This document shows, in pieces, positions 13,933-23,144 of a DNA stretch of 24,622 bases. Each line of letters starts with the position of its first letter. Within the stretch, counting starts at the first letter, position 1. The notes under the pieces are model-generated. The model saw nothing but the letters and a program-made list of their open reading frames with translations, had not been told where the DNA came from and searched no databases. The DNA comes from Erysipelotrichaceae bacterium UBA6182 (GTDB lineage Bacteria > Bacillota_I > Bacilli_A > Erysipelotrichales > Erysipelotrichaceae). The stretch covers positions 1 to 24,622 of the forward strand of contig DITO01000155.1 of assembly GCA_002422065.1 (NCBI GenBank), written 5' to 3'. The position numbers and the translations under genes are program-made.

Positions 13933-15605
13933 TATTCCTCCTCATAATATTCATCATACTCATCGTAATCAATATCGTCTTTCCAAAGTAAATCTTCTTC
14001 TAATTCTTGAAGTTTTCTCTCTGCAAGTTCTTCATCAGTGAATACTGGTGTTTTAGCAATTGCATCCGCAATTTCTTTTTTCTTCATAATTTCTGCTACA
14101 TTAATGCGTGGTTCGTGTTCAGTTTCTTTATCCTTATCACGATCAAAGTATTTTTTCTTCTTAACTTCTTTCTTAACTTCCACTTTTGTCGCATCAGCAA
14201 GCTTCTCAAATTTAGAAACAAATGTATCACGCTTCTTAATTTCTCGCTTAACTCTCTTCTCAACTGGTTTTTCAACTTCAACAACTGGTTTTTTAGGTGT
14301 AACTGGTTGTGTTTGTGTTTCTGTAGAAGTGGTTGGTGCTTCTTCAATTTCAATTACTTCCTCAACAACTTCCTTAGTAACTTCAGCAGCTTCTGCAGCT
14401 TGTAACTTAGCTTGTTGTTGATTGAATAGACGCTCCAATGCAACTTTTTCTGCTTCTTCTAAACGACGTGAAGCTTCTTTTTGAGCTTTTTCTTGATGTT
14501 TTTCAGCAAGCTTAGTTTCTACAAGGTTCATATAAGTTTCATAACGACCCATGTAATCAATATTTGCTGCTTCAGCATCACTCTTAGATTTAATATCAAT
14601 TTTTTGTCCAGTAAGCTTAACTGCTAACTTAGCATTCTTACCTTTTTTACCGATAGCTAATGAAAGTTGACTATCATCAACAACAACCATTAATCCACGA
14701 TTCTCTTCATGAGGGAAAATTGCTAAAATCTGTGCTGGAGCTAAAGCATTTCTAATAAGTTCAACTGAATTCTCACTCCATAAGAAAATGTCAATCTTCT
14801 CACCTTTAAGTTCTTCAATAACTACTTGAACACGTGAACCACGTGGTCCAATACATGCTCCAATAGGATCAATATCAGAATTTTTAGAGAATACTGCAAT
14901 TTTTGTACGCTCACCCGCTTCACGAGCAATAGCTTTAATTTCAACAAGTCCTTCATATATTTCAGGAACTTCTTTTTCAAATAAGCGACGGACAAGCTTA
15001 GCATCAGCACGTGAGACTAATACTTGAGCACCTTTAGTTTCTTTATTTACTTCAGTAATAACAACACGAAGATGTGATCCTTCTACATAACGCTCATTAG
15101 GAATTTGAGCAGCTTTAGGCATCATGGCTAATGTTTTTCCAAGATTCACAACAACGAACTTTTCTTCTACTGATTCAATGGCTGCAATAACCATTTCATC
15201 TTTCTTGTCTTCATACTCATCAAAAATAGCAGCTTTTTCAGCTTCTCTAATTTTTTGTTTAAGTACGTTTTTAGCAAGTAATGCTGCAGCACGCCCTAAC
15301 TCTTTCATTTCACGACGCTCATCAACATAATCCCCTAAAGCAATTCCTTCAACACGTTGTTGAGCATCTTTAAGTGATATTTCGAGTTCATCATCTTCAA
15401 CTTCTTCAACAACTAAAAAGCGTTGATAAAGTTGAATGTCACCATTCTCATTGATTTGCACACGTACGATGGCATCTGGAATTTCAATTTGCTTACGATA
15501 TGCTTTTGCAAGTGCTTCTTCCACAGCTGCAACAACAATATCTTTTGAAATAGATCGAGTAGTTTCAATGTTTGCTACAAGTAGCATTAAATCTTTAATG
15601 TTCAT
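13932..15605 (-). CDS. nusA: Transcription factor NusA with a long charged C-terminal tail
   Basis: NusA binds RNA polymerase and nascent RNA and affects pausing, termination and antitermination. Residues 1-125 are the polymerase-binding domain (VAAVEEALAKAYRKQ), about 135-200 an S1 domain, then two KH domains with GPRG (253-256) and GKKG (319-322). Beyond about 365 comes a tail of some 190 residues: a coiled-coil-like EKAQKEASRRLEEAEKVALE, a Pro/Thr/Glu-rich part, a Lys-rich part (KKEVKKKKYFDRDKDK) and a very acidic end (DDIDYDEYDEYYEEE). Bacillus NusA (about 370) ends after the KH domains. Mycoplasma NusA also has a long tail and has been seen linking polymerase and ribosome. An AAGGA site precedes the ATG, 8 nt after rimP. 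Confidence 0.95.
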   Translation of the reverse strand: MNIKDLMLLVANIETTRSISKDIVVAAVEEALAKAYRKQIEIPDAIVRVQINENGDIQLYQRFLVVEEVEDDELEISLKDAQQRVEGIALGDYVDERREMKELGRAAALLAKNVLKQKIREAEKAAIFDEYEDKKDEMVIAAIESVEEKFVVVNLGKTLAMMPKAAQIPNERYVEGSHLRVVITEVNKETKGAQVLVSRADAKLVRRLFEKEVPEIYEGLVEIKAIAREAGERTKIAVFSKNSDIDPIGACIGPRGSRVQVVIEELKGEKIDIFLWSENSVELIRNALAPAQILAIFPHEENRGLMVVVDDSQLSLAIGKKGKNAKLAVKLTGQKIDIKSKSDAEAANIDYMGRYETYMNLVETKLAEKHQEKAQKEASRRLEEAEKVALERLFNQQQAKLQAAEAAEVTKEVVEEVIEIEEAPTTSTETQTQPVTPKKPVVEVEKPVEKRVKREIKKRDTFVSKFEKLADATKVEVKKEVKKKKYFDRDKDKETEHEPRINVAEIMKKKEIADAIAKTPVFTDEELAERKLQELEEDLLWKDDIDYDEYDEYYEEE

Positions 15606-15613
15606 AATTGTCC

Positions 15614-16081
15614 TTAATCCTTTATGGCATGTCGTATGAAAACGATATTTTCACGATCAATGCTTAGTGTTTGTGCTTTACCTTTAATTTTCTGAACTAA
15701 TGTAATGGTATTCTCATCAAGTTGAGTCATTATTCCTTTAAATTCAATCGATTTGTTCACAGACCTCAATGTACGAATATATACTGAATGGTCGATTGCA
15801 TCATGAAGTTGCTCATCATCAAGTATTTCACGCTCAATTCCTGCGGTACTTACATCAAGCATGTACTCATCTGGGAGTTGATCAATGACTTCATCTAGAG
15901 CTTCGGAAACATCAAATGAAACAAGTGCCGTTGTATCTAGATCAAGAGCACGATGGGGATCGTACACTAAAACCTCTAAGATACGGTCCTTGCCCATGGA
16001 TTTCCAGGTCATACTGTAACACTTTACATGATGCTTAGAAAAAATCGGTTGACATAATAGTTTTAAAGCTTCACTTTTCAA
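15614..16081 (-). CDS. rimP: Ribosome maturation factor RimP (TTG start)
   Basis: RimP aids 30S assembly. The 155-residue product from TTG at 16081 reads (M)KSEALKLLCQPIFSKHHVKC and continues with RILEVLVYDP, DEVIDQLPDEYMLDVSTAGIE, where YMLDVSTAGIER corresponds to the conserved Y-x-L-E-V-S-S-P-G motif (Pro replaced by Ala), and a C-terminal SH3-like domain. I chose TTG because a perfect AGGAGG lies 9 nt upstream at 16091-16096 and the length then fits the family. The in-frame ATG at 16150 would place translated residues inside the -10 box and a leader hairpin. It opens the rimP-nusA-rnpM-ylxQ-infB-rbfA operon. Confidence 0.9.
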   Translation of the reverse strand: MKSEALKLLCQPIFSKHHVKCYSMTWKSMGKDRILEVLVYDPHRALDLDTTALVSFDVSEALDEVIDQLPDEYMLDVSTAGIEREILDDEQLHDAIDHSVYIRTLRSVNKSIEFKGIMTQLDENTITLVQKIKGKAQTLSIDRENIVFIRHAIKD

Positions 16082-16108
16082 CGAGTGAGTCCTCCTTACA
16101 CAAACACG

Positions 16109-16131
16109 AAGGAGTGGCAATGCCACTCCTT
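16109..16131 (-). promoter_or_regulatory. 5' leader hairpin of the rimP operon
   Basis: On the minus strand AAGGAGTGGC, ATT and GCCACTCCTT form a perfect 10-bp hairpin that begins about 4 nt after the predicted transcription start. There is no T-run, so it is not a terminator. The 3' arm CTCCTT could instead pair with AAGGAG of the rimP ribosome site 13 nt downstream. It may protect the mRNA 5' end or take part in translational control. Confidence 0.55.
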
Positions 16132-16141
16132 GAGTAATAAT

Positions 16142-16170
16142 ATTATACATTACGCACTAAATAATTGCAA
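16142..16170 (-). promoter_or_regulatory. Promoter of the rimP-nusA-infB operon
   Basis: TTGCAA at 16170-16165, a 17-nt spacer and a consensus TATAAT at 16147-16142 on the minus strand. It lies just after the polC stop, and the predicted start is near 16135. Confidence 0.85.
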
Positions 16171-16173
16171 ATA

Positions 16174-19100
16174 TTAAAATAAACTTGCTTGATTAGATTC
16201 TTGAAGATCTTCTAGAACTTTTAGTTCATCTAATTTCTTAATATGATTGTAGTTTAGTTGAGTACGACTTTGCAAGTCTTCTTTGGAAAGAAATGGAGCT
16301 ATTTTTCTTGCTTCCATAATCGAGCGACCAACGTTTTCTCCTAAACCTTCAAGGACTATGAATGGTGGAATGAGTGCTTTAGGATCATTAGGGTCTTTTA
16401 TAAACACTGAAGCATGAGAATTATCAACACTAAGATTAGAGAAACGATAACCTCTCAAACACATTTCAAGGCAAACTTCTAGACTTGTTATAAGTTCACG
16501 CTCTTTATTAGTTACTGGATTTTTCTGAGTGTTGTCATTTAAACGTTGTTGAATGTGATTTAGACGCTCAAGTATTTTATGTGTACCACCTAGCATGGCA
16601 TCAATATCATAGGCATTAGCTCTTAGAGTTAAAAACGAAATGTAATAATCAAGAGGATGATAGAGTTTATAGTATGCAACTCTTACAGCCATCAAAACGT
16701 ATGCGACCGCATGCGCTTTAGGAAACATATATTTAATCTTTTGACATGAATCAATATACCAATCATCGACACCATGTTTTTCCATGATCTCAATCCATTC
16801 TTTTTTAAGTCCCTTCCCTTTTCTAACATTCTCCATGATGTCAAAAGCAATTTTAGGAGGTAACCCTTGATGAATGAGTGTAACCATGATGTCGTCACGA
16901 CATCCAATGACGTCTTTAAGTGCTTTTCCACTAACAACTAAATCTTTTGCATTGTTAAGCCATACATCCGTACCATGAGAAAGCCCTGAGATACGAACTA
17001 AATCTGAAAAGTTTTTAGGTTGAGTAACACGTAGCATTTCACGAACAAATGATGTTCCAAACTCAGGTAAGCCAATAGCTCCTGTCGAATCAAAAGGATA
17101 GCGAGAATCTAGTTTTAACGCTTTATTTGAAGAGAATAAACTCATTACCAGTGGATCATTGAGAGGCACTGTCTTTGGATCTATTCCACTTGTCTCTTCT
17201 AATAACTTCATAGCACTTGGATCTAAATGCCCTAAGATATCAAGTTTTAGAAGATTATCATGTATATCAGCAAATTCAAAATGGGTCGTTTTCCATACAG
17301 AGTCTGGATTATTTGCTGGAAATTGCACTGGGGTAAATTCATAAACACTATTTTCATCAGGAATAACAATAATCCCACCTGGGTGTTGTCCAGTTGTTCT
17401 CTTAACACCTTCGACTCCACTTGCTAGCCATGAATATTTTGCATCTTTAGTATCTAAAGGAAAATAATGATCTTCACCATAACCCTTGGCATAGCCAAAT
17501 GCAGTTTTATTTGCAAGTGTTCCTATAGTTCCTGCTTTAATGACATTCTTCTCCCCAAAGAGAGTTTTAGTATAGGCATGAGCAAATTCTTGGTAATGAT
17601 TAGAAAAGTTTAAATCGATATCAGGAACTTTGTCTCCTTCAAATCCTAAGAATGTTTCAAAAGGAATATCTTGACCATCTACAACATAAGGATGTCCACA
17701 AGAACATGTTTTACTTTTTAAATCAAATCCACTCCCTTCTTCTTCTATGAACTCGACATGATAACAATGTTCACAACGATAATGTGCAGGTAATGGATTC
17801 ACTTCAGTAATATTTGCGAGAAAAGCAACAAATGAAGATCCTACTGACCCACGAGATCCTACCATATAACCATCATCGAGAGATTTCTTAACAAGTAAGT
17901 GAGCAATATAATAGATAACGCCAAATCCATTGGATGTGATGGCTGCATATTCTTTATCCATACGATCAATGATAAACTTGGCTGGATTTGAACCGTATAA
18001 TTGTAAGAGTCGCTCATCAATCAGTTTCTTTAGATTTTCATCGGCATGTTTGATTTTTGGTGTGAATAATTTAGAAGGAATGATGGTAACTTCTTCAATA
18101 CTTTGTGCAATGAGATGTGGGTTCTTAACAACTAATTCGTAAGCAAGTTCGGGACCACACCATTCAAAGTCATCCAACATTTCTTGAGTTGTTTTGTAAT
18201 GCTGAGTTGGAGTTGTATAACGTGCACGATCTTGATCATCATAGAGATACAGAGGATGTCTAACTCCACCAATTCCCATTGAAGATACTAGAATATCACG
18301 ATAAATTTTCTCTTGAGGAAAAACATAATGAACATCGTTGGAAGCTGCAATGATCTTATTCAATGACTGAGCAACATGAATCATTTTTTGTAAGATTTCA
18401 ATGATTCGTTGTTGATTTGGAACAGAGTTTGTAACGATTAGATGTTGATAATGATCAAGAGGTTGAATTTCGATAAAATCGTAAAATAGCATCGCTTCTT
18501 GTAATGCTTCAATACTTTTGTTTGCAGCGATATCAAATAGTTCATTATTGACACATGATGCTCCAATAAGCAAATTATCACGTAGTCTTTGAATATCTGA
18601 TTTTAGAATTCTAGGTTCAGCTAAGAATTCATCACTATTCTTTGAAGCTGATTTCTTAAAGAAAGCTAATCGATCTGTATGAGCTATGGAAACTAGTTCA
18701 TATAATGCTTTAAGTCCTTCTTGATTTTTCGCAAAGATATTAACATGAGATTTTGGTCGTACTTTAAATGAATCGTGAGTATCAAACGTTTCAAGTTGAT
18801 CACATGTTGTGACGTTATGTTCTTTTAATAAGTTTAATAGATTTTGAAATACTTGATGAGTTACCCGTACATCATAATCTGCTCTGTGAGCAACTTCTTC
18901 ATCATAAGCAATATTAAAATAACGTGCTACTTTTCCTAATCTAAAGGATTTACGATGACTTAGTAAAACACGTGATAGTTCTAAAGTATCTATTACAGTG
19001 TTATTTTCATATTCACATTGGCATTGTTTTGCTTTTTCTTGGATAAAACCAATATCAAACGATGCATTATGAGCAACCAAAATAGTATCCTTAATGAAGT

Positions 19101-20418
19101 CAATAAAACTAGGAAGCACTTCTTCGATTGATGAAGCATTATTGACCATTGACTGTGAAATATTAGTCTTTGAAGTAATGAAATCACTAATAACCCCATT
19201 TGGCTTAACAAGTTTATGATACGTATCAATGATTTGATGTTGATTAACTTTGATTGCACCAATTTCAATAATTTCATCAAATTGTGATGATAAACCAGTG
19301 GTCTCTAAGTCAAAGATAACGTAAGTAGAATCATTTAGATTTTGACCTTTTGAGTGTTTGATAATTGAAGGTGATGAATCAACCATATTCATTTCAACAC
19401 CATAAAGTAGTTTTAAAGCTTGTCCAGTTGATTTTCTTAATGCCTTAGCTTTGGCTTCTGCTTTTGGAAATGCTTGTACGGAGTTATGATCTGTGAGCGC
19501 TAAGGCAACATGTTTACAATCAAAAGCTCGTTGAACTAATGCAGTTACATCACAAGCTCCATCCATTTCAGACATTTTAGTGTGGGTTTGAAGTTCAATT
19601 CTCTTAATCTCATGATGATCTTGAATCACTTCTCGCTCAATTATATCTATCGAATCAATCATAATCATCGTTTCATTCTTGAAGCGATCAACGACGACTT
19701 TGCCTTTAATCTTAACCCAATGCCCTATTTTGACTTGAAGCGATTCATTCTCTTTTAAGAACACTTTAGTAAAAATAGCATCTGAGTAATCACTTATTAG
19801 AAATGTAACCAGTGTTTGATTAGATGAGGCGAAATAACGTGATTCAATTGAAATAATTTCACCCTCTACCCAAACATCATTCAATCCTTCATGAATATCT
19901 TTAAGTTCAGTTATCTTTTCATCTTTCTTAACTCTTCTATAAGGAACCTTCTCAATAGCAGCAACTATTGGTTTATTCAATGGCTTACTGAGTAATATAT
20001 CATTTTGAATGTGATTATATTTTGATGAATCCACTGATAATGACACTTCAAATCCAAGTCTATTTAAGAATGTCTCACATCCATCGCATCCAGAATCAAG
20101 TTCACCTGCTTGCATAGAATCATCGACTAAACATTTTACTGTTTGATTTTCGAGTGTTATAAAAGGTTTCACAGAATGAAATTTATCAAAGTAGTAATGA
20201 ACTAAAGGAGTAATGTCTTTAAGTGAATATCGCTTTGTTTTAGTTGAGTTCATTAATTCAATAGGACCATCAAATGTTCTACTCAATATTTGAAGTGTAT
20301 TTTGAAATGTGCTGTAATCTAAAAAGTCCGGAAAATCACAAAAAACAATCATGCGATGTTGATTTTTGCGAACAATTATTTTTTGAATATTTAGTGATTC
20401 TAAAACATGTTGATGCAT
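16174..20418 (-). CDS. polC: DNA polymerase III alpha subunit, PolC type
   Basis: PolC (1414 residues) is the main replicative polymerase of low-GC Gram-positives, with its own 3'-5' proofreading. In order: an N-terminal region; an OB-fold (about 180-262, VWVEGEIISIESRYF); a PHP domain (from about 273, THTKMSEMDG and ALTDHNSVQAFPKA) split by the exonuclease (about 366-535) with FDLETTGL (D370, E372) and HNASFDIGF; then the polymerase with GSRGSVGSSFVA, a zinc site (CEHCYHVEF and CSCGHP) and the catalytic PDIDLNFS. The first His of the PHP HxH motif is Gln here. An AAGAGG site precedes the ATG. It lies 61 nt after rnc with no strong terminator, so it may be co-transcribed with recG-rnc. Confidence 0.97.
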   Translation of the reverse strand: MHQHVLESLNIQKIIVRKNQHRMIVFCDFPDFLDYSTFQNTLQILSRTFDGPIELMNSTKTKRYSLKDITPLVHYYFDKFHSVKPFITLENQTVKCLVDDSMQAGELDSGCDGCETFLNRLGFEVSLSVDSSKYNHIQNDILLSKPLNKPIVAAIEKVPYRRVKKDEKITELKDIHEGLNDVWVEGEIISIESRYFASSNQTLVTFLISDYSDAIFTKVFLKENESLQVKIGHWVKIKGKVVVDRFKNETMIMIDSIDIIEREVIQDHHEIKRIELQTHTKMSEMDGACDVTALVQRAFDCKHVALALTDHNSVQAFPKAEAKAKALRKSTGQALKLLYGVEMNMVDSSPSIIKHSKGQNLNDSTYVIFDLETTGLSSQFDEIIEIGAIKVNQHQIIDTYHKLVKPNGVISDFITSKTNISQSMVNNASSIEEVLPSFIDFIKDTILVAHNASFDIGFIQEKAKQCQCEYENNTVIDTLELSRVLLSHRKSFRLGKVARYFNIAYDEEVAHRADYDVRVTHQVFQNLLNLLKEHNVTTCDQLETFDTHDSFKVRPKSHVNIFAKNQEGLKALYELVSIAHTDRLAFFKKSASKNSDEFLAEPRILKSDIQRLRDNLLIGASCVNNELFDIAANKSIEALQEAMLFYDFIEIQPLDHYQHLIVTNSVPNQQRIIEILQKMIHVAQSLNKIIAASNDVHYVFPQEKIYRDILVSSMGIGGVRHPLYLYDDQDRARYTTPTQHYKTTQEMLDDFEWCGPELAYELVVKNPHLIAQSIEEVTIIPSKLFTPKIKHADENLKKLIDERLLQLYGSNPAKFIIDRMDKEYAAITSNGFGVIYYIAHLLVKKSLDDGYMVGSRGSVGSSFVAFLANITEVNPLPAHYRCEHCYHVEFIEEEGSGFDLKSKTCSCGHPYVVDGQDIPFETFLGFEGDKVPDIDLNFSNHYQEFAHAYTKTLFGEKNVIKAGTIGTLANKTAFGYAKGYGEDHYFPLDTKDAKYSWLASGVEGVKRTTGQHPGGIIVIPDENSVYEFTPVQFPANNPDSVWKTTHFEFADIHDNLLKLDILGHLDPSAMKLLEETSGIDPKTVPLNDPLVMSLFSSNKALKLDSRYPFDSTGAIGLPEFGTSFVREMLRVTQPKNFSDLVRISGLSHGTDVWLNNAKDLVVSGKALKDVIGCRDDIMVTLIHQGLPPKIAFDIMENVRKGKGLKKEWIEIMEKHGVDDWYIDSCQKIKYMFPKAHAVAYVLMAVRVAYYKLYHPLDYYISFLTLRANAYDIDAMLGGTHKILERLNHIQQRLNDNTQKNPVTNKERELITSLEVCLEMCLRGYRFSNLSVDNSHASVFIKDPNDPKALIPPFIVLEGLGENVGRSIMEARKIAPFLSKEDLQSRTQLNYNHIKKLDELKVLEDLQESNQASLF

Positions 20419-20479
20419 AAATACCTCTTGAAGATATCATAAAGAATAAATTCAATAAGAAAAAGTCTTGACTTTAGAT

Positions 20480-21163
20480 TTAGCGAACAAGTTTTGTAAA
20501 TGCATCTTTAGCTGCATTTTGCTCAGCTTGTTTTTTACTACTTCCTTTTCCTTTACCCAATACAAGATCGTCAAGTTTAACTACAACCTCAAATGTTGGG
20601 GCATTAGAAGGACCCATGCTCTTTATAAGTTCATAAACAACAGTTTTTCGAGTATCTGATTGCACATATTCTTGAAGACGAGTTTTATAGTCGTCATGTT
20701 CTTGCTGAAGCATATTTTTAAACTCAGGAATAATAAGTGGATCTAAGAATTTCTTTACATTGCCCTTATCTTGTTGTAAGTAAAGAGCAGCAACAAAAGC
20801 TTCAAAAACATCAGCTAAAAGAGAATCTCGATTACGACCACCCGTCTTCTCTTCTCCAACTCCAAGTTTTAAGAAGTTAAATAGATCACATCGACGTGTA
20901 ATGGCAGCTAATGTTTTTTCATTGACTAAACGTGAGCGAAGTGAAGTCATCTCACCTTCACTAAGTGACGGTGTATATTGAAACAAGAAATCAGAAACAT
21001 ACAACTGTAAAACAGCATCTCCTAACAACTCAAGACGCTCATTATCATTTTGAATATTCTTATTTTCATTCACAAACGAAGTATGGGTAAACGCTTCTTC
21101 TATGATGTCTAATCTGTCAATAATTAATCCCTTTTGATTTAAAAACTCGAGTAGTGATTTCAT
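20480..21163 (-). CDS. rnc: Ribonuclease III
   Basis: RNase III (227 residues) cuts double-stranded RNA, as in rRNA processing. The signature NERLELLGDAV spans 41-51, with the catalytic acids E42, E45 and D49; the second pair is D118 and E121 in ADVFEAFVAALYL. The double-stranded RNA binding domain is at about 155-226, ending GKGSSKKQAEQNAAKDAFTKL. An AGGAGG site overlaps the recG stop region, 8 nt before. In many Firmicutes rnc follows fatty-acid genes and precedes smc; here it is between recG and polC. Confidence 0.97.
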   Translation of the reverse strand: MKSLLEFLNQKGLIIDRLDIIEEAFTHTSFVNENKNIQNDNERLELLGDAVLQLYVSDFLFQYTPSLSEGEMTSLRSRLVNEKTLAAITRRCDLFNFLKLGVGEEKTGGRNRDSLLADVFEAFVAALYLQQDKGNVKKFLDPLIIPEFKNMLQQEHDDYKTRLQEYVQSDTRKTVVYELIKSMGPSNAPTFEVVVKLDDLVLGKGKGSSKKQAEQNAAKDAFTKLVR

Positions 21164-21171
21164 AAATCCTC

Positions 21172-23142
21172 CTAATCAATCCCCTTTAAGCTACGTTTAA
21201 TTACATCTAATACATATGCATGATGCTCAGTATCATGACTTTGCAAAAGTTTAAGTGCTGTTGTTTTTGTTTGTTCTAGTAATGCAATATCTAAGATAAT
21301 ATTTGCAAATTGAAATGAAGGTAATCCTGATTGCTTTAAACCAATTAAATCTCCAGGTCCTCGAAGACGTAAGTCTTCTGAGGCTATCTTAAACCCATCA
21401 TGACTCTCTACAAGCACATTTAATCTTTCCATGGAGAGAATATCTTCACTTGGATTAATCAAATAACAAATACTTGATTTAATACTACGTCCAATACGAC
21501 CACGAAGTTGATGTAGCGAACTTAATCCAAATCGATGAGCATCATAAATAATCATTCGTGTTGCATTAGGGACATCTACTCCTACTTCGACAACACTTGT
21601 GGACACTAGCATCTGGATTTCATTACGATAGAATGCATTCAATACATTTTGTTTATCTTCAGTTTTCATTTTACCATGAAGAAGTCCAATCCTAAACTTT
21701 TTATCAAATGCTTTTTTTAGATTAGCATAAATGCTTAAAGCACTTCGTGCATCACCTTCTTCTTCTATCATGGATGTAATGACATAGACTTGCTCATTAC
21801 GCTCAATACTTTGTAAGATATCATCTAAAACAGGAGCAAAACTATTGCCTTGAATAATATGAGATTTTACTTCACCTCGTTGTTTTGGCTTATGATGCAA
21901 TGTAATGACTTGCATATCTGCAAACAGGACTGCAGCAAGTGTTCGAGGAATAGGAGTTGCACTCATACTTAAAACATCAACATCTACTCCCTTTTGAATT
22001 AGCTTCATGCGTTGTGCAACTCCAAAGCGATGTTGCTCATCAATGATAACTAATCCAAGTTGATAAAAATTCACATCATTGGAATACAATGCATGAGTAC
22101 CAATGAGCAGTGAAGGATTGCTTTTTACTTGCTCAAGCATGTCTTTTCTCTCATTAATCTTAGTGGATGAAGTGAGTAAATGAATATCAGTTTGCAATTT
22201 AGTAAATAATGCTGATGCATTTAAGTAATGTTGCATTGCTAAAACTTCCGTAGGAACCATAAATGCCACACTAAAGCCTGCTTTGATATAAGCATAAGCA
22301 TAAAGCAGAGCTACAATGGTTTTACCAGATCCTACATCACCTTGAAGTAAAGCAGACAATGTCACTGGTTGATTAGCTCCTTTAAATAAAACAGATAATG
22401 CTTCAACTTGATCATCTGTTAAATCATAAGGTAATGTATCTATAACAGGCTTTATTAGATCTATGTCTAATGAGCGATTAGGTTTCTTGTGAATAACCTT
22501 TAATCGATTGTTTTGGATTTGTAAATGATATTCTAAAAACTCATTAACTTTAAATCGATGAATGGATTGTGAGAGTTGTTCAACTGTAGATGGTTGATGA
22601 ATTTCTTTCATTGCTAAAGATTGAGGAATTAACTGATATTCTTTAATAATATCTTTTGGTAATACATCAATGGTGTATTGATGACATACCGCAAGTGCTT
22701 TAAGAATTATTGATTTAATTTGCTTTAATTGTGTCTTCTCTTTGATAGGATAAATAGGTTGAATCTGACCAAGTTGCTCTAATGATTGATAATAGATATT
22801 AGATGCTATGATTTGATTGGGATGTTTATACTTACCAATGATTACTACTTTTCTTAGTGGATCTGAAGGAGTTTTTAAATAGTGTCGATTAAAGATAGAA
22901 ACTTTATAAACATTATGTGAGACAAATTGAAAGTGTGTCACTGATTTATTTTTTGCATAAAATGATGACTTCATCATAGAAGCAATATGACCTTCCAAAA
23001 TAAGGTGTTGCCCATCAGTAAGTGATTGTTCATTACTTAACTCAAAGATGTCGTATCGAGCTGGAAACACGTTTAAAAACTCGCACAAGGTCGAGACTTC
23101 ATACCGAATTAGAATGTCTTGTTGTAGTTTAGTTAGTGTCAT
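21172..23142 (-). CDS. recG: ATP-dependent DNA helicase RecG
   Basis: RecG (656 residues) remodels stalled replication forks and Holliday junctions. The wedge domain at the N-terminus is a little short (family about 680), then the helicase has Walker A LLQGDVGSGKT (265-275), the DEQH box (368-371), SMSATPIPRTL, and motifs in VVEVGVDVPNA and HQLRGRIGRS. The C-terminal part has EDLRLRGPGDLIGLKQSG. The ATG has no ribosome site: the T-run of an intrinsic terminator ends 2 nt before it. No better start is seen downstream. It is followed by rnc. Confidence 0.96.
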   Translation of the reverse strand: MTLTKLQQDILIRYEVSTLCEFLNVFPARYDIFELSNEQSLTDGQHLILEGHIASMMKSSFYAKNKSVTHFQFVSHNVYKVSIFNRHYLKTPSDPLRKVVIIGKYKHPNQIIASNIYYQSLEQLGQIQPIYPIKEKTQLKQIKSIILKALAVCHQYTIDVLPKDIIKEYQLIPQSLAMKEIHQPSTVEQLSQSIHRFKVNEFLEYHLQIQNNRLKVIHKKPNRSLDIDLIKPVIDTLPYDLTDDQVEALSVLFKGANQPVTLSALLQGDVGSGKTIVALLYAYAYIKAGFSVAFMVPTEVLAMQHYLNASALFTKLQTDIHLLTSSTKINERKDMLEQVKSNPSLLIGTHALYSNDVNFYQLGLVIIDEQHRFGVAQRMKLIQKGVDVDVLSMSATPIPRTLAAVLFADMQVITLHHKPKQRGEVKSHIIQGNSFAPVLDDILQSIERNEQVYVITSMIEEEGDARSALSIYANLKKAFDKKFRIGLLHGKMKTEDKQNVLNAFYRNEIQMLVSTSVVEVGVDVPNATRMIIYDAHRFGLSSLHQLRGRIGRSIKSSICYLINPSEDILSMERLNVLVESHDGFKIASEDLRLRGPGDLIGLKQSGLPSFQFANIILDIALLEQTKTTALKLLQSHDTEHHAYVLDVIKRSLKGID

Positions 23143-23144
23143 AT

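Noticed and set aside
14007..14421. Open frames on the plus strand opposite the nusA tail
   Set aside because: They mirror the low-complexity Lys/Glu-rich tail of nusA, have Phe/Asn or Ser/Thr runs, and lack ribosome sites.
16109..16131. Hairpin between polC and rimP as a polC terminator
   Set aside because: No T-run on either strand, and it lies downstream of a strong promoter, so it belongs to the rimP leader.
16082..16150. Longer RimP starting at the ATG at 16150
   Set aside because: The ATG overlaps the -10 box and precedes the predicted transcript start; the TTG at 16081 has a perfect AGGAGG and gives the family length.
20452..20475. Terminator between rnc and polC
   Set aside because: AAAGT-CAAG-ACTTT followed by TTTC is only a 5-bp AT-rich stem; too weak to call, though partial termination is possible.
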